Positions 40,660 through 51,187 of a stretch of DNA of 64,000 nt are shown here, piece after piece. Under the pieces are notes generated by a model that did not search any database, was not told where the DNA came from, and worked only from the letters and a program-made list of their open reading frames with translations. Both the position numbers and the translations under genes were made by a program. This DNA is from Parastagonospora avenae f. sp. tritici 18332-5 (taxonomy: Eukaryota > Ascomycota > Dothideomycetes > Pleosporales > Phaeosphaeriaceae), in NCBI GenBank assembly GCA_022559985.1, contig JAFJTR010000016.1, positions 124,001-188,000 of the forward strand. The letters are read 5' to 3'. The first letter of the stretch is position 1, and the number at the start of each line of letters is the position of its first letter.

Positions 40660-42846
40660 ATGGCTCTCCCGATTGCTCCGACTTCCCTTCTTTCTCCGCA
40701 CCAGTCCAGCACTACCCTCACCACCACTTCCTCACCTGGACGTTCACATACGCCGACTTCCGATCGCTCGAGCAACAATACATTTCTCATGTCCGCTAGC
40801 CCTGTGCGAAATCGCAGGTCTGCCGTCGAGGGTTACAGACCCAAGATGATCTCCACCATCGGTGCCAAGCCCGCTTGCCTCGTCAATGCGTCTGTCACGT
40901 ACGTAGGCGATGACCAGATATACGCCTTTGGAGGCTTCGACCAATACACCGACGAAGTGTATAATCATGTGCTACGCCTGAACCTCACCACACGGCAATG
41001 GAACCTTGTAGACAACTATGGCGATATACCTGGGGTACGAATGGGCCACACCGCGTGTCTGTGGCAGGGCAGCAAGCTCTTGGTCTTTGGCGGAGAGAAC
41101 GAGCACCGTCAACACCTCGCCGACGTTATAGTATTTGACCTCAAGACCGCACACTGGACACAGCCTGAGTTACACGGCCCAATACCCCGCGGTCGCGCTC
41201 GTCATTCGGCAGTGATCCACGACGACAAACTCTACATTAGTGGAGGGCAGACCGGACATGACAGTGTTCTGGATGATATCTGCTACCTTGACCTCAAGAC
41301 ATGGACCTGGTCGCGAACCTGGAGATTTGTACCACGGTACGACCATGCCAGCTGGATCTGGAACGGTCGCATTTGGATCTTCGGAGGCATCAATGACGAA
41401 ATGGAGAAGAATAATGAGATCTGGTGGCTCGACCTGCGCGGCAGCCCAGAGTTCGAACACGCAATGAAATTTGGCACAGGCGATCGGCAACTGCTCTCGT
41501 CGAGGCACCGTTTCCAGGTTCCACCTTCTGGCCATGTAGCGACAGGCAGCACTGGGTACACTGCTAACTCAAGTGTACAATCCTACCATGGGATGACCTC
41601 CAGTCGCTCTCCATACGTCGCTCCTGGATCTATCTCTTCGCTCAAGTTCCACTCCAGTCCCAATCTACCTTCACAGGCGGCTGGCACCCACTTTCATATC
41701 TTTTCCTCTGGCTGCATGCTGGATTTTGTCACGCCTGCTGAATTGACGTCCGAGACTAGTCTGTCTAGTTTGGAGCTCGACACTTTGCGCTGGCAAAAGC
41801 TAGCTGATGGCAAGGATCTTTACAGCCCGAACTATCGCTGGCATTACTGTACCACTAACCCGGAGGGAACTCACGCGTGGCTCCTCGGAAGTCCGATTGA
41901 GGCCGCCGGAGACGCAAACCACAATGGCGAGTATCTTAGTGATGTACTCGCCATCGACTTGCGCAAGTACGGCATCCTAGGCAACGAGCTTGCCTCCGAT
42001 TCGCGGTCAAAGATGATGCCTGCTTCAGACGCCAATGTCTCGTCGCACCTCACGGGTATTGGCGCCGACCTCTCATTGACTTTCGACCAACCTCCCGAGA
42101 GCGGTAGTGGAGCTGACTTCATCATCACCGCCGACCCTGACGAAGAAGACTATGTCGACGTCTCATCCGCAATAGAAGCCGGTCCGTCCTCTACCACTAC
42201 CGCTGTTGGCACTGTCTCCCGGCCCATCCACGTCCACAAGCTCATCATGCACGCTCGTTGGCCACACTTTGCCCGTCTCTGGAGCGCTCAAATGTCTGAA
42301 TTCCACTCCAAGAAGATGCACATCCCCGAACCATACTCAGCAGTGCGCGCTTTCCTCTTCTACCTCTACACCGACAGCATCGCGCCCAACCCGCAAAATG
42401 GCCCAAGCCTAAGCGACGTCGCGGGCATGTTGGTCATGAGTAACATCTACGATATGCCCCGCCTCCGCCTCCTCTGCGTCAACCGCCTCGGCCGCGAACT
42501 CGACATCGAGCACGCAGCCGTCATCTGGGAGCGCGCTGCCACCGCCGGCGAGGACTGGCTCAAACAGCGCGCTGCCGCATACTGTCTGCAGAACTGGGGT
42601 CGCCTTGTCCGCACAAACGGTTTCCGCAACCTTAATCCCGCCAGCTTGATCGAATTGTGCTGCGAATCGAGCCCCGAGGCGCGTGTCGTGGGGGGCGAGG
42701 ATCTCGAGCTCTTGAGCCAGGTTACGGGTCGCTCGTATGGCGCGGGCACGACGAGGAAGAGGAGTCTGGGGAGTGCGGGGGTACTTACTGCGGGTGAAGA
42801 GGAGGGCGACGAGGAGGTTGAGGACGATGGTATGGATGTTAACTAG
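40660..42846 (+). CDS. Kelch-repeat and BTB protein (Ral2-like)
   Basis: 728 aa from the ATG at 40660, chosen because a Ser/Thr-rich leader then leads straight into the first Kelch repeat; an upstream in-frame ATG at 40264 would give 860 aa. Kelch repeats run about residues 75-260 and onward (DDQIYAFGGFDQYTDEVYNHV, GSKLLVFGGENEH, DDKLYISGGQTG, NGRIWIFGGINDE). A BTB domain near residues 525-620 starts IHVHKLIMHARWPHFARLW and includes FLFYLYTDSI. A BACK-like helical region and an acidic tail (EEEGDEEVEDDGM) follow. S. pombe Ral2, needed for Ras1 signalling, has the same Kelch-plus-BTB order, so a role in Ras/MAPK signalling is a fair guess but not shown. Confidence 0.78.
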   Translation: MALPIAPTSLLSPHQSSTTLTTTSSPGRSHTPTSDRSSNNTFLMSASPVRNRRSAVEGYRPKMISTIGAKPACLVNASVTYVGDDQIYAFGGFDQYTDEVYNHVLRLNLTTRQWNLVDNYGDIPGVRMGHTACLWQGSKLLVFGGENEHRQHLADVIVFDLKTAHWTQPELHGPIPRGRARHSAVIHDDKLYISGGQTGHDSVLDDICYLDLKTWTWSRTWRFVPRYDHASWIWNGRIWIFGGINDEMEKNNEIWWLDLRGSPEFEHAMKFGTGDRQLLSSRHRFQVPPSGHVATGSTGYTANSSVQSYHGMTSSRSPYVAPGSISSLKFHSSPNLPSQAAGTHFHIFSSGCMLDFVTPAELTSETSLSSLELDTLRWQKLADGKDLYSPNYRWHYCTTNPEGTHAWLLGSPIEAAGDANHNGEYLSDVLAIDLRKYGILGNELASDSRSKMMPASDANVSSHLTGIGADLSLTFDQPPESGSGADFIITADPDEEDYVDVSSAIEAGPSSTTTAVGTVSRPIHVHKLIMHARWPHFARLWSAQMSEFHSKKMHIPEPYSAVRAFLFYLYTDSIAPNPQNGPSLSDVAGMLVMSNIYDMPRLRLLCVNRLGRELDIEHAAVIWERAATAGEDWLKQRAAAYCLQNWGRLVRTNGFRNLNPASLIELCCESSPEARVVGGEDLELLSQVTGRSYGAGTTRKRSLGSAGVLTAGEEEGDEEVEDDGMDVN

Positions 42847-43416
42847 GAACAGGAACTCTCTTGTTATCGTTTTTATCGGGTTGTTTAGCATATTGGCGCG
42901 GCGCTAGTTTCTTTCGTGAAAAGAGAATGAATGGGGATCAAATCAAATTAAAGGGCTGGGACCACGGGGCATTGCGCCGGCGTTTTTTAGGCTGGAGGTT
43001 TATGGATGACTTACATGAATAGCATGATACCGTTAGATTCAATGAATGGCGATTACGACTTCCCTGGTCTGTTTCTTCGTGGTGAAAGTGACTGCTGATG
43101 TTCACATGCAAGAAGATAGTTGTGATCAATCATGTCGTGGCATTGAAACAAAAATGCCTCTGGTATCTGTATCTACTAGAAAAGCTGTCTCCTCTCCCTC
43201 AGCAACTCAGGGATATCCCCAACCATCCGCAGCGTATTCGTCGTCTGACAAGTCCCATGAACCACACTCGCTTCTATTGAGATTCACCTCGTCTAGTTCG
43301 CTGGGATTCGAAACTACTCGGGTCGATGGAGTGCATCCGCCACAATACTCCTAGCGTTCGTCGCGTTCGTACTGGATGATCTGTTCCTCCTCTTGCACAC
43401 TCAGGCGACAGGCAGT
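42847..43416. other. Intergenic, convergent 3' ends
   Basis: 570 bp between the Kelch-BTB stop and the Dsk2 stop. A short plus-strand frame (43046-43354) shows no family features. Nothing else seen. Confidence 0.5.
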
Positions 43417-44845
43417 CTATGATCCGCCGCTGAGCAGGTACTCGATTGCACCTTGGACGTTGCCGCCGCTCCTTCGTAGTGCAGAGACGTTTCGGTCGAA
43501 CTCGTAGAAGCCCATCTCGTTCAGTTGCGCGAGTTGTGATTCGTAGACCTGCTCTGGAGGACGGGTGTCTGCCGGTGCTGGAGGTGTGCCGAAGCCGCCA
43601 CCAAAGCCTCCGCCTCCCATGAGAGCTGCGAATGGATTCGGTGCTGCAGAACCGGTGCCGGGTGCTGCGCCTCCTCCGGCCCCATTCATCATCTGCATCA
43701 TCTGTTGCATAGCTTCTGGATTCTGCATCAACCTCTGCATGCCGTCTGCAATCGGGTTTCCGCCTCCGCCTTGCGCTCCACCAAATACGTTGCCGAACGG
43801 GTTCGCCGCGTTCGCATTCGCATTCGAGTCTCCGGTGTTGGGCTGCTGTGGGACGAACGGGCTTGCGCCTCCAGCGAAGAGGCTAGCGAATGGATTCGGT
43901 TGTGCAGCTCCAGCTGCCGCAGGATCGTTTGCGCCAGTTGTGTTTGGCTGACTTGGTGTAGCAGTTGCGCCTCCGCCTGTTGCTGTTGCACTTGCTTGCG
44001 GTGTGTTGTCTGTGGCGCCAGGAGCTGGGAAACTTGAACCTCCGCCTCCGCCGTTCCGGTTCATGGCTCGCTGCATCTGTAATTGCATGCGCATCATCTC
44101 TGGGCTGAACATCATGCGGCGGGTGTCCTCGTTCCTGAGCATCTCTTGAAGCATCGGGTTGTCGCGGATCTTTCACATGTCAGTCTCTCGGAGCTTGAAC
44201 TGCTATTAAGAACACTCACCATCGGGTTCTGCATCATCATGTCGACTACTTGTGGGTTGTTCATGGCCTCATTCATTTGCGACAGAAACATGGGGTTATC
44301 CATCATCTCCAGCATGGCGTCCTGACTTGGCGGTGGGCCCATCTAAGAGACATTAGCCGACCAATTCTATCGCGGAAATCAAGGACACTTACACCTCCAT
44401 CTGGGCCAAACATTTCCATACCGGGCAGACCATGATATCCAGCGTGACGCGCGCCAGTGAGAGCCGCGAGAGGGTTGTTTCCTGTGCCTGCGGCGATGTT
44501 GGTCGGTACCTGCGGGGTCGGCGCGCCACCAGTTGTGGATGTGCCCTGGTTTGCAGGATTTTGCCTGGCATTGCTCGCTGCGCCCTTGACCAGATGTACT
44601 GTGTGTCCATCCTTGATCTTGGCACTCGAAAGCGTGTCGTGGTCCTTCAGCACGCGGCCCGAGTAGATCAGGCGTTGGCGCTCGGCGGGAACATCTGCGT
44701 ACTCGGATGCTGACAGCTTGGCCTTGAGGTCCGCGACTGTGGTGGTAGTTGGCAGAGTGAGGACGTGCTTTTGGTCGTTCGCGGCCTTGACGTTGAATGT
44801 GACCTGGGAATCCTCAGCGGAGGTGGTGGCGGCGTCGTCGGCCAT
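43417..44845 (-). CDS. dsk2: Dsk2/ubiquilin, UBL-UBA proteasome shuttle
   Basis: Exons 44845-44393, 44342-44220 and 44169-43417 give 442 aa. I start at the Met of MADDAATTSAEDS rather than 11 codons upstream. The ubiquitin-like domain spans about residues 13-90 (VTFNVKAANDQKHVLTLP, RLIYSGRVLKDHDTL, GHTVHLVKG). STI1-type Met/Asn/Pro-rich segments follow (PSQDAMLEMMDNPMFLSQM, NPQVVDMMMQNPM, NPMLQEMLRNEDTRRMM). A Gly/Ala/Pro/Asn-rich linker and a C-terminal UBA (QLAQLNEMGFYEFDRNVSAL, then GNVQGAIEYLL) complete the layout. Dsk2 carries polyubiquitinated clients to the proteasome and works in ER-associated degradation and spindle pole duplication. Introns of about 50 nt have good GTAAGT and GTGAGT donors. 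Confidence 0.93.
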
Positions 44846-45371
44846 GGTGTATATGCGATGTGTTGTCTTCCTATACAACGAACGGTATACTCGGAGCCTG
44901 GTACGAGGCTTCTGAGGATACTCAAGGTATCTGTGAGCGGCAAAGAATAGGGTGTAACTGCGAGCAGTTGTTGTTTGTTAAAATGACGGCAGCAACCACG
45001 GTAGAATGTTAGCTTGGAGGCTGTTGGAAGACCGCAGAAGGCGCGGGTTAATCGTCACTTCCCTGCCGTGCGTCATTAGCGCATGGCGTGGGCGGGCGCG
45101 GCTTACTAACTAACCATGCGACTGCCAAGCCGTGGGTGGGGGAGAAGGCGGCCGGGGCTTCTGGTGTGGCCGTAGAAGCCGGGGAAGATGCACTTGAGCC
45201 GAGGCATTGGGGAGAGTCAGCGAGCTGCTGTCTTCAATCTGCAGCCATGAAGCTTCACGACTTGAACAACGACTTGAACAATCATTGTTGTTCAAGTCTT
45301 CTCGATACAGGGTGATACTGTTCTTTGTAGATCAATTGCTGTTTTATTTTCTATCAGAATTCAACTTCAAC
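44846..45371. promoter_or_regulatory. Divergent promoter, dsk2 and quinone oxidoreductase
   Basis: 526 bp between divergent start codons. A repeat of AACGACTTGAACAA/ATCATTGTTGTTCAAGTC near 45264-45300 forms a short imperfect inverted repeat (TTGAACAA / TTGTTCAA) that could be a binding site or hairpin. No gene seen. Confidence 0.45.
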
Positions 45372-46496
45372 ATGAAAGGCATCCAACTCAAGGAATATGT
45401 CGAGGTACATCACTCCATCTTCCTACTACACTTGTATCTACTGGCTAACACAATCAGGGACCCGAAGGCCTGAAAGTCCTCGAACTACCCACTCCTGCTC
45501 CAAAGCCTACCGAATACCTGATCGCCATCCACGCCTCTGCCACAAACTTCTTCGACCTCCTCCAGATCCGCGGCAAATACCAACACCAACCTGCTTTCCC
45601 ATGGGTCGCAGGCTCCGAGTTCTCCGGCGTTGTCCTGAAAGCACCAACCTCCCTGCCCGGTGGAAAGACGCCAAAGTTCAAGGAGGGTGACAAGGTGTTC
45701 GGAGCCAGCCAGGGCGGGTATGCGACACACATCGCGTGTACAGAGGAGAAATTAAAGGGAGTACCCGAGGGATGGAGCTTTGCGGATGCGGCCGGCGTGT
45801 TCGTCACAGCACCGACCAGCTATGCTGGACTAGTGACCCGGGCAGGAATCAAGAAGGGTATGTCTACGCCTCTAGCATTCACTGATGTTACATACTGACA
45901 CCACGATAGGTGACTGGGTCCTTGTCCACGCTGCAGCCGGTGGCGTCGGTCTCGCTGCCGTGCAAATCGCCAAAGCATTCGGCGCAACCGTCGTCGCAAC
46001 TGCCGGAACGCAACACAAGCAAGATGTCGCCCGCGCATTTGGTGCAGACTACGCTGTCGACTATCGCCAGAAGGACTGGCCCGAGCAAGTCAAGAAATTG
46101 ACACCCAAGGGTCGCGGTGTAGATATCGTATACGACCCCGTTGGTCTGATTGCCCAGTCGATGAAATGCACTGCCTGGAACGGCCGACTCCTCGTCATCG
46201 GTTTTGCTGCTGGAGATATTGAGAAGATGGCGACGAACCGCATCCTTCTCAAGAATGTGTCTGTCGTCGGACTACACTGGGGCGCATACGCAATAAACGA
46301 GCCGGAAATGCAAGACAAAGTCTGGGATGGCATCTTTGAGCTGGTGAAGGAAGGAAAATACAGAGGCACAGCTTTCACAGACAAAGAGTTCGTTGGGCTG
46401 GAAAGTGTACCTGCTGCTTTAAAGGCGCTGGGTGCAAGAGATAGCTGGGGCAAGGTCGTTGTCAAAGTACCCCAGGAAGGTGGAAGCAAGATGTAA
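45372..46496 (+). CDS. Zinc-independent quinone oxidoreductase (MDR family, Qor-like)
   Basis: Exons 45372-45404, 45458-45857 and 45910-46496 give 339 aa. Medium-chain reductase fold: the GroES-like half has NFFDLLQIRGKY and PFPWVAGSEFSGVV (quinone oxidoreductase signature), and the nucleotide half has HAAAGGVGLAAVQIAKAFGA, the AXXGGVG motif that prefers NADPH. It has the catalytic layout of QOR, without zinc-binding Cys/His. It probably reduces quinones or alpha,beta-unsaturated carbonyls in the cytosol, for detoxification. The first exon encodes only 11 residues, before a 53 nt intron. It diverges from dsk2. A variant of Zta1 is possible; substrate cannot be read. Confidence 0.88.
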
Positions 46497-46769
46497 ATGT
46501 GTGCTTCGAAGAATCTGCAGAGTATGCGGGTGTACTACAGAGAATCAGAATCTGAATACTGTCTAACTTTCCCTTTCCCTTTCCCTCCCACCCTCACCCC
46601 CCACTCTCCGCAACCCCCACACAACCCTCTGCCACACTTCCCTCCCTGCAAACCCACACTTGTACTTATCCAGATGAGATTTCTTGCATTGCAGAGATAT
46701 ATACTCTATCGGGCCTAGCGCACTGCGGCACCAAACTAGCCTGCCTCTGTCTCGTTGTGCTGCCAGACC

Positions 46770-47690
46770 ATGACAAAGTCCGCCACCACTTCCCCTACGG
46801 ATATCAGAATGGCGAACGTTGACGTGAATCGGCGACGCTTACCATGCTATATCTTACACAGTCACAACCTTCCCTGCGTAGTTTGGTTCGAGGATGCTAT
46901 AGGCAACTACGGCGTCTCAACAGTCGTGTTCGATTTATACATCCTCGTAGAAGATATCGAAATTGCTGCGCAGGAGCTTCTCCAAAATGGATGAAACCTT
47001 GTTCCGCAATTGATGGGGAAGATCGGAAACGCAGCTGTGGATACTCCTCAACTTCGTTTAATACCAAATTCTCAAGATGGTCACGAAGCTGAACTGGTTA
47101 CATCTTACCCGGGCGCTTTCAACCTGCTACAACCGCTTCCAGATGCATCCCTTCTCAGACCAACAACCACTGTTCTGCTTTCTGCTACAGACTGGAATTT
47201 CAATATCGCTAGCGCGAGCAACACAATCGCCTTAAGAGATACCGACTACCCTCTTCTACCAGGCCTGGTAGACGCTCTAATTGATAGCTTTTGGACTGCC
47301 CATCTGACAACGATGTGCTCCAAACCCATCTGACCGGTCCAAATTACCTCCCTTTATCGCTGGTCGTCTATGCTAAAAGAGGCGTCATTTGCAGAACAAT
47401 TAGCACATGAGCGTCGCCAGTATCATCTTGATGTCTTATTTGGAATGGACCATGGAACTGTACCGTTCATTTCACATCAGCGCAATGTTCGACAAGCAAC
47501 AAGACAACGAACACAGAGGCTCCAAGAATGCCCCAGTCCCAACAATAAAGCTTTATTTAGTAGAGAACTCCAGGCAAGAATATTGTCATCGATGCTGAAG
47601 CATCCTGTCGATTTGGAAGGAGATCAGGAAGATGAGAATGGCTGGGAAATCTATGACGAGTCGGGGCATTTCAGAAAACATTGGCTTTGA
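46770..47690 (+). pseudogene. Broken conserved fungal gene (nonsense and frame breaks)
   Basis: Three open pieces lie in the same frame: 46770-46991, 46995-47330 and 47334-47690. They are separated by TGA codons at 46992-46994 and 47331-47333. Sequence style flows across the first stop (AAQELLQNG, stop, NLVPQLMGKIGNAAVD), and a Trp would fit there (TGG to TGA). Between 47290 and 47370 a different frame (DCPSDNDVLQTHLTG) looks more protein-like, so the second stop is probably a by-product of two compensating frameshifts. The last piece (KEASFAEQLAHERRQYHLDVLFGM) reads as an intact C-terminal part. I recall similar hypothetical proteins in filamentous ascomycetes but know no function. The break count favours a pseudogene over undetected introns, since no good GT..AG pair removes either stop. 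Confidence 0.6.
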
Positions 47691-47805
47691 GGACGTTGCA
47701 CAAGAGCAGATTCAGTGTGTGATAAGAGAGAGGGTATATGGTCGTTCCCATAGTCCCCCACTAACAGTCAAAGACTTGAGCAACAATTTGAATTTGTAGC
47801 AGCCA

Positions 47806-48320
47806 TCATGTGTGGCCTGGACAGTTAAGAAATCGTGCAAGCAACGGTTTCAATTCTTTGAGAATACATCTCATGCCGTCCTGGATTTGAGGTATTTGTG
47901 CGGTATCCCTCGAGATATTTTGTAAGGATTTGTCGGCTAACATCTCCAGCGCGATTTGGAGCGCAGACTTGTGTGCCTCGAGGCTCGATCGGTGCCTGGC
48001 CAGTAATCTGCAACTCCTCTTCGTGATTTCAAGTGCTTACAAAGACATCGTTTCATGTCTACAATGACCTACAAGTAGTTCCGGATGATACTAAGTATCT
48101 GTTGCTCGAGGTCTGATAACAAAGCAATGCCTTCTGGCCCAGATGTTTGCTGGGAAAGATGGACTAATACGGCTGAGACAGAGCTTAGTTCAAGAGCTGT
48201 TGCCTTGAGTTCAGATGGGGCATCTCGGAGGTCCCGACTCAGAGTCGTTGGGGATCTCGACACTTTAGAAATTACGCCGACAAGCGTGACGCAGGCGAGG
48301 GCGATGCTTAATGGATCCAT
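47806..48320 (-). pseudogene. Remnant of a fungal N-terminal (MDPLSI-type) domain protein
   Basis: From the ATG at 48320 the minus strand reads MDPLSIALACVTLVGVISKV, the start of the helical N-terminal domain that precedes NACHT, ankyrin or kinase modules in many fungal proteins. It continues to a TAG at 48071-48069 (ending IIRNYL). Helical sequence resumes in another frame beyond a TAA (ALEITKRSCRLLARHRSS, then LEAHKSALQIALEML and IQDGMRCILKELKPL) and ends at 47806. The stop plus shift, and absence of any downstream effector domain, mark a truncated remnant. A very short intron (33 nt) would be needed to rescue part of it, which I consider unlikely. Confidence 0.55.
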
Positions 48321-49743
48321 CAGTGTGTCAATAGCCGTCCGTTTGTACACACGAGAGTGAGATGCAGTATGGTAATGGAGAGATCGAAATACTTGCCGGG
48401 CGCACGCGAGGCTGAGCTGCTGATGCTGAGTTACTCTCTTCGCAGAAAGACGCCTGCATATGCGAGGCGACTGATCGCTGCATGCTGACAAATCAAAGCC
48501 AGCACAGCCTCGTTATTCTCATTGCACAAGACGCAGCACTGGTGAGTACCTATGCTATGTGACGCTGTCAGGAAGGATTCCGAGCTGCATTTGTAGAGTT
48601 TCGTGTATGTATCCTACGATAAAGCTGGCCCAAGAACGTAGAAACAACCAGGATCGAAAGTGAAAACTACTCTTTAGCATCGCCAGCTGTTGGCGATGCT
48701 ATTTCGAATTCCGGTGCCTTGAAGTGAGGGCAACATACTGATTTGAGATCTATGATTGCCTTGCTGCTCCGCTCGTCAACTCTAGCTCTGGGAATGCAGA
48801 GCTGCGACATAATTCGTAAACAGCTACGAAGGAAAGAGAATTTAGATAGCAAAGTAGCTGAAGAGTTTCACAGCAATGTCCTGACAAACAGCAATTGTTA
48901 TCGGATTTGGAGGGCTCTTTGCGCGAGTCTTGGCCACATGCAGGTTTGCGGGAGATCAAATGACCCAAACATGGCCATGATAGGTAGCTGCGCGAATTGA
49001 ACGCGTTCGCCGCTATCGCGCCCAGGACTGCAGTTACGCAACACCATCATGGTCCTCATGCATGTCGAATATAAAGTAGGTCTGCATCGCTCGCCGGCTG
49101 TGTTCTTCGGTGCGAGCATTTGCCCATGGTAAATTTTCTGCAACCGACACTTGAATCGCATCCGGACAACGTACCTAATCGATCGTCAAGAACGCAAAGA
49201 TTTTGCCCTGTTTCAATGTTCACACTGCGGCAGATGCCATTTTTCGATTATCCATGCTGACAAAGCTTAGCTTCCCTTGTTTTCGCCTCGCTTGTCGTGT
49301 CAGCCAAGGATGACATCAATTACATCAACATGACATTGCGGTAAAATCCCATCTCACGCGTCGAAATGCCCCTCTCTGCCCCGCCAGTAGCCACATGGAA
49401 GCGACGCGCCTCGTATCCCAGTAAAATGAACGGCTGTATGCCCCTTATGAATAAGTCATGACGTTGGGATAGCTCCGTCGAGCGCATCTACAGGGCGAGT
49501 GATGCACCTTGGAGTAGTCGGTAGTTGAGGGCAAGCTGCGGCATATGAGACGAAAAGGATGGAGCAACTATGTCATAGCTAGGTATGTACTTTCTGTGGT
49601 GTTGAAAAAGTAGCTTTCGCCGCGTCTACTCTGCTGCTTCTTCATTCAATCGAGCTTTATACCCACAACTGCCTTTTCCCAATCACCACCCTAGTGATAC
49701 TACTACTTTTTGAACAAATACAAAACATCAACACTCGCCTAAG
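48321..49743. other. Intergenic region, probably with further gene debris
   Basis: 1.4 kb upstream of the alcohol dehydrogenase. Several minus-strand frames (for example 49161-48898 and 48852-48667) have some protein-like composition but no recognisable family. The last 200 bp, with a pyrimidine-rich CTTTTCCC stretch and CATCAACACTCGCC, look like promoter and leader of the next gene. Confidence 0.4.
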
Positions 49744-51187
49744 ATGATGTCCCAGGCGGCCTTTCAGGTTGAGAAGGCTGTTGGCCACGGCGACAACGCC
49801 ACTACCGCGCAGGATGTCACCAATCCCGCCAACAACCCGGAGTGGGCCAACAAGTCTGGCGAGAAGATGAAGGCTCTTGCATGGATGGGCAAGAACAGCG
49901 TCGAGATCGTCGAGGTTCCCAAGCCTGCGATCATTGAGGACCGCGACGTCATTCTCAAGATCACTGGATCCACAGTTTGTGGTTCAGATCTGCATCTGCT
50001 CCACGGCACCGTTGTCGAGCTGCAGAAGGGCGACATCCTTGGGCACGAGTTCTGCGGTGTCGTAGATGAGGTTGGTAAGGGCGTCACAAAGTTCAAGAAG
50101 GGGTATGTGCGGCTTCAACAGTTCAGACTTTACCATTGCTAACAATGTACAAGACAACGTGTCGTCGCATCCTTCCAGATCGCCTGCGGTGATTGCTATT
50201 ACTGCAAGCAGAAGCTCTCGTCACAATGCGAGAAGACCAACGCAAACACAATCGAGAACGCAATGTACGGCGGTCGAACAGCAGGCATGTTCGGCTACTC
50301 CCACTTCACAGGCGGTTTCGCTGGTGGACAATCGGAATACACCCGTGTACCATACGGCGACGTCAACCTCCTTCCCCTCCCCGACAACGTTCCAGATGAG
50401 CAGGGTCTCTTCCTCTCCGATGTTCTGTGCACCTCATGGCACGCGGTCGTCGACACTGGTGTGAAGAAGGGTGACGTTGTAGCCATCTGGGGAGCTGGAC
50501 CTATCGGCCAGATGGCCGCAGAGTTCTCTCTCCTGAACGGCGCGTCAAGAGTCATCATGATCGACCAGAACTGGAGACTTGACTTTGTCAAGGAGCGATA
50601 TCCCAACATTGACACTCTCGACTTCTCAACTCTCGGAAAGGGCAACTCCGTCACCGCTGCGCTGAAGAAGATGTGCAACGACCGTGGCCCAGATGTAAGC
50701 ATCGAGTGCGCTGCCGGCGAGTACGCCAAGGGTTGGGCACATTACTTCGAGATGATGCTTGGTCTTGAGACCGACACCAGCGAGTTGGTCAACGAGATGA
50801 TTGCCAGCACACGCAACTTTGGACGCTGCGGTATCACCGGTGTCTACGTTGGTTTCGTAAGTTCTCCCCCTACTACCCACACCCATTGGCACAGCTAACA
50901 CGTCCCAGACCAATCACTTCAACATCGGTTCGCTGATGGAGCGCGGTATCCGCCTTATCGGCAACGGCCAAGCACCCGTGCACCTATACTGGGAGTCGCT
51001 CCTCAAGATGATTCAGGACAAGCAGATCACACCCATGAAGATGGTCACCCACCGTGTCCGTCTTGAGGACCTGGCAAACGTCTACTATGCGTTCGACAAG
51101 AAGGAGGATGGCATGCAGAAGGTCTTTGTGGAAACCAAATTCTCCTTCCCACCATGTGAGGGCAGCCCCGAGCTCAAGAGGTTCTAG
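49744..51187 (+). CDS. Zinc-dependent alcohol dehydrogenase (formaldehyde dehydrogenase-like)
   Basis: Exons 49744-50102, 50154-50856 and 50909-51187 give 446 aa (or one fewer from the second ATG). Medium-chain Zn-ADH: catalytic-zinc ligands in GSTVCGSDLHLLHG and GHEFCG, structural zinc Cys in CGDCYYCKQKLSSQCE (CX2CX2CX7C), and a dinucleotide motif GAGPIGQMA. The GPDVSIECAAGEYAKGW stretch and the long insert before GVYVGF match the glutathione-independent formaldehyde dehydrogenase/threonine-dehydrogenase-like subgroup rather than yeast ADH1. A 30-40 residue N-terminal extension (MMSQAAFQVEKAVGHGDN) precedes the fold. Likely cytosolic oxidation of a small alcohol or aldehyde adduct; the substrate cannot be settled. 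Strong codon bias toward C-ending codons suggests high expression. Confidence 0.87.

Noticed and set aside
43298..43310. GGGATTCGAAACT resembling a minus-strand tRNA T-loop
   Set aside because: Flanking bases do not form a stem and no A box is found at the proper distance.
46992..46994. Programmed TGA readthrough in the 46.8-47.7 kb gene
   Set aside because: The context (TGA AAC) is not a known efficient readthrough signal, and additional frame breaks make a pseudogene simpler.
48667..49161. Minus-strand frames with some protein-like stretches upstream of the alcohol dehydrogenase
   Set aside because: No recognisable family and no consistent joining; may be debris but I cannot support a call.
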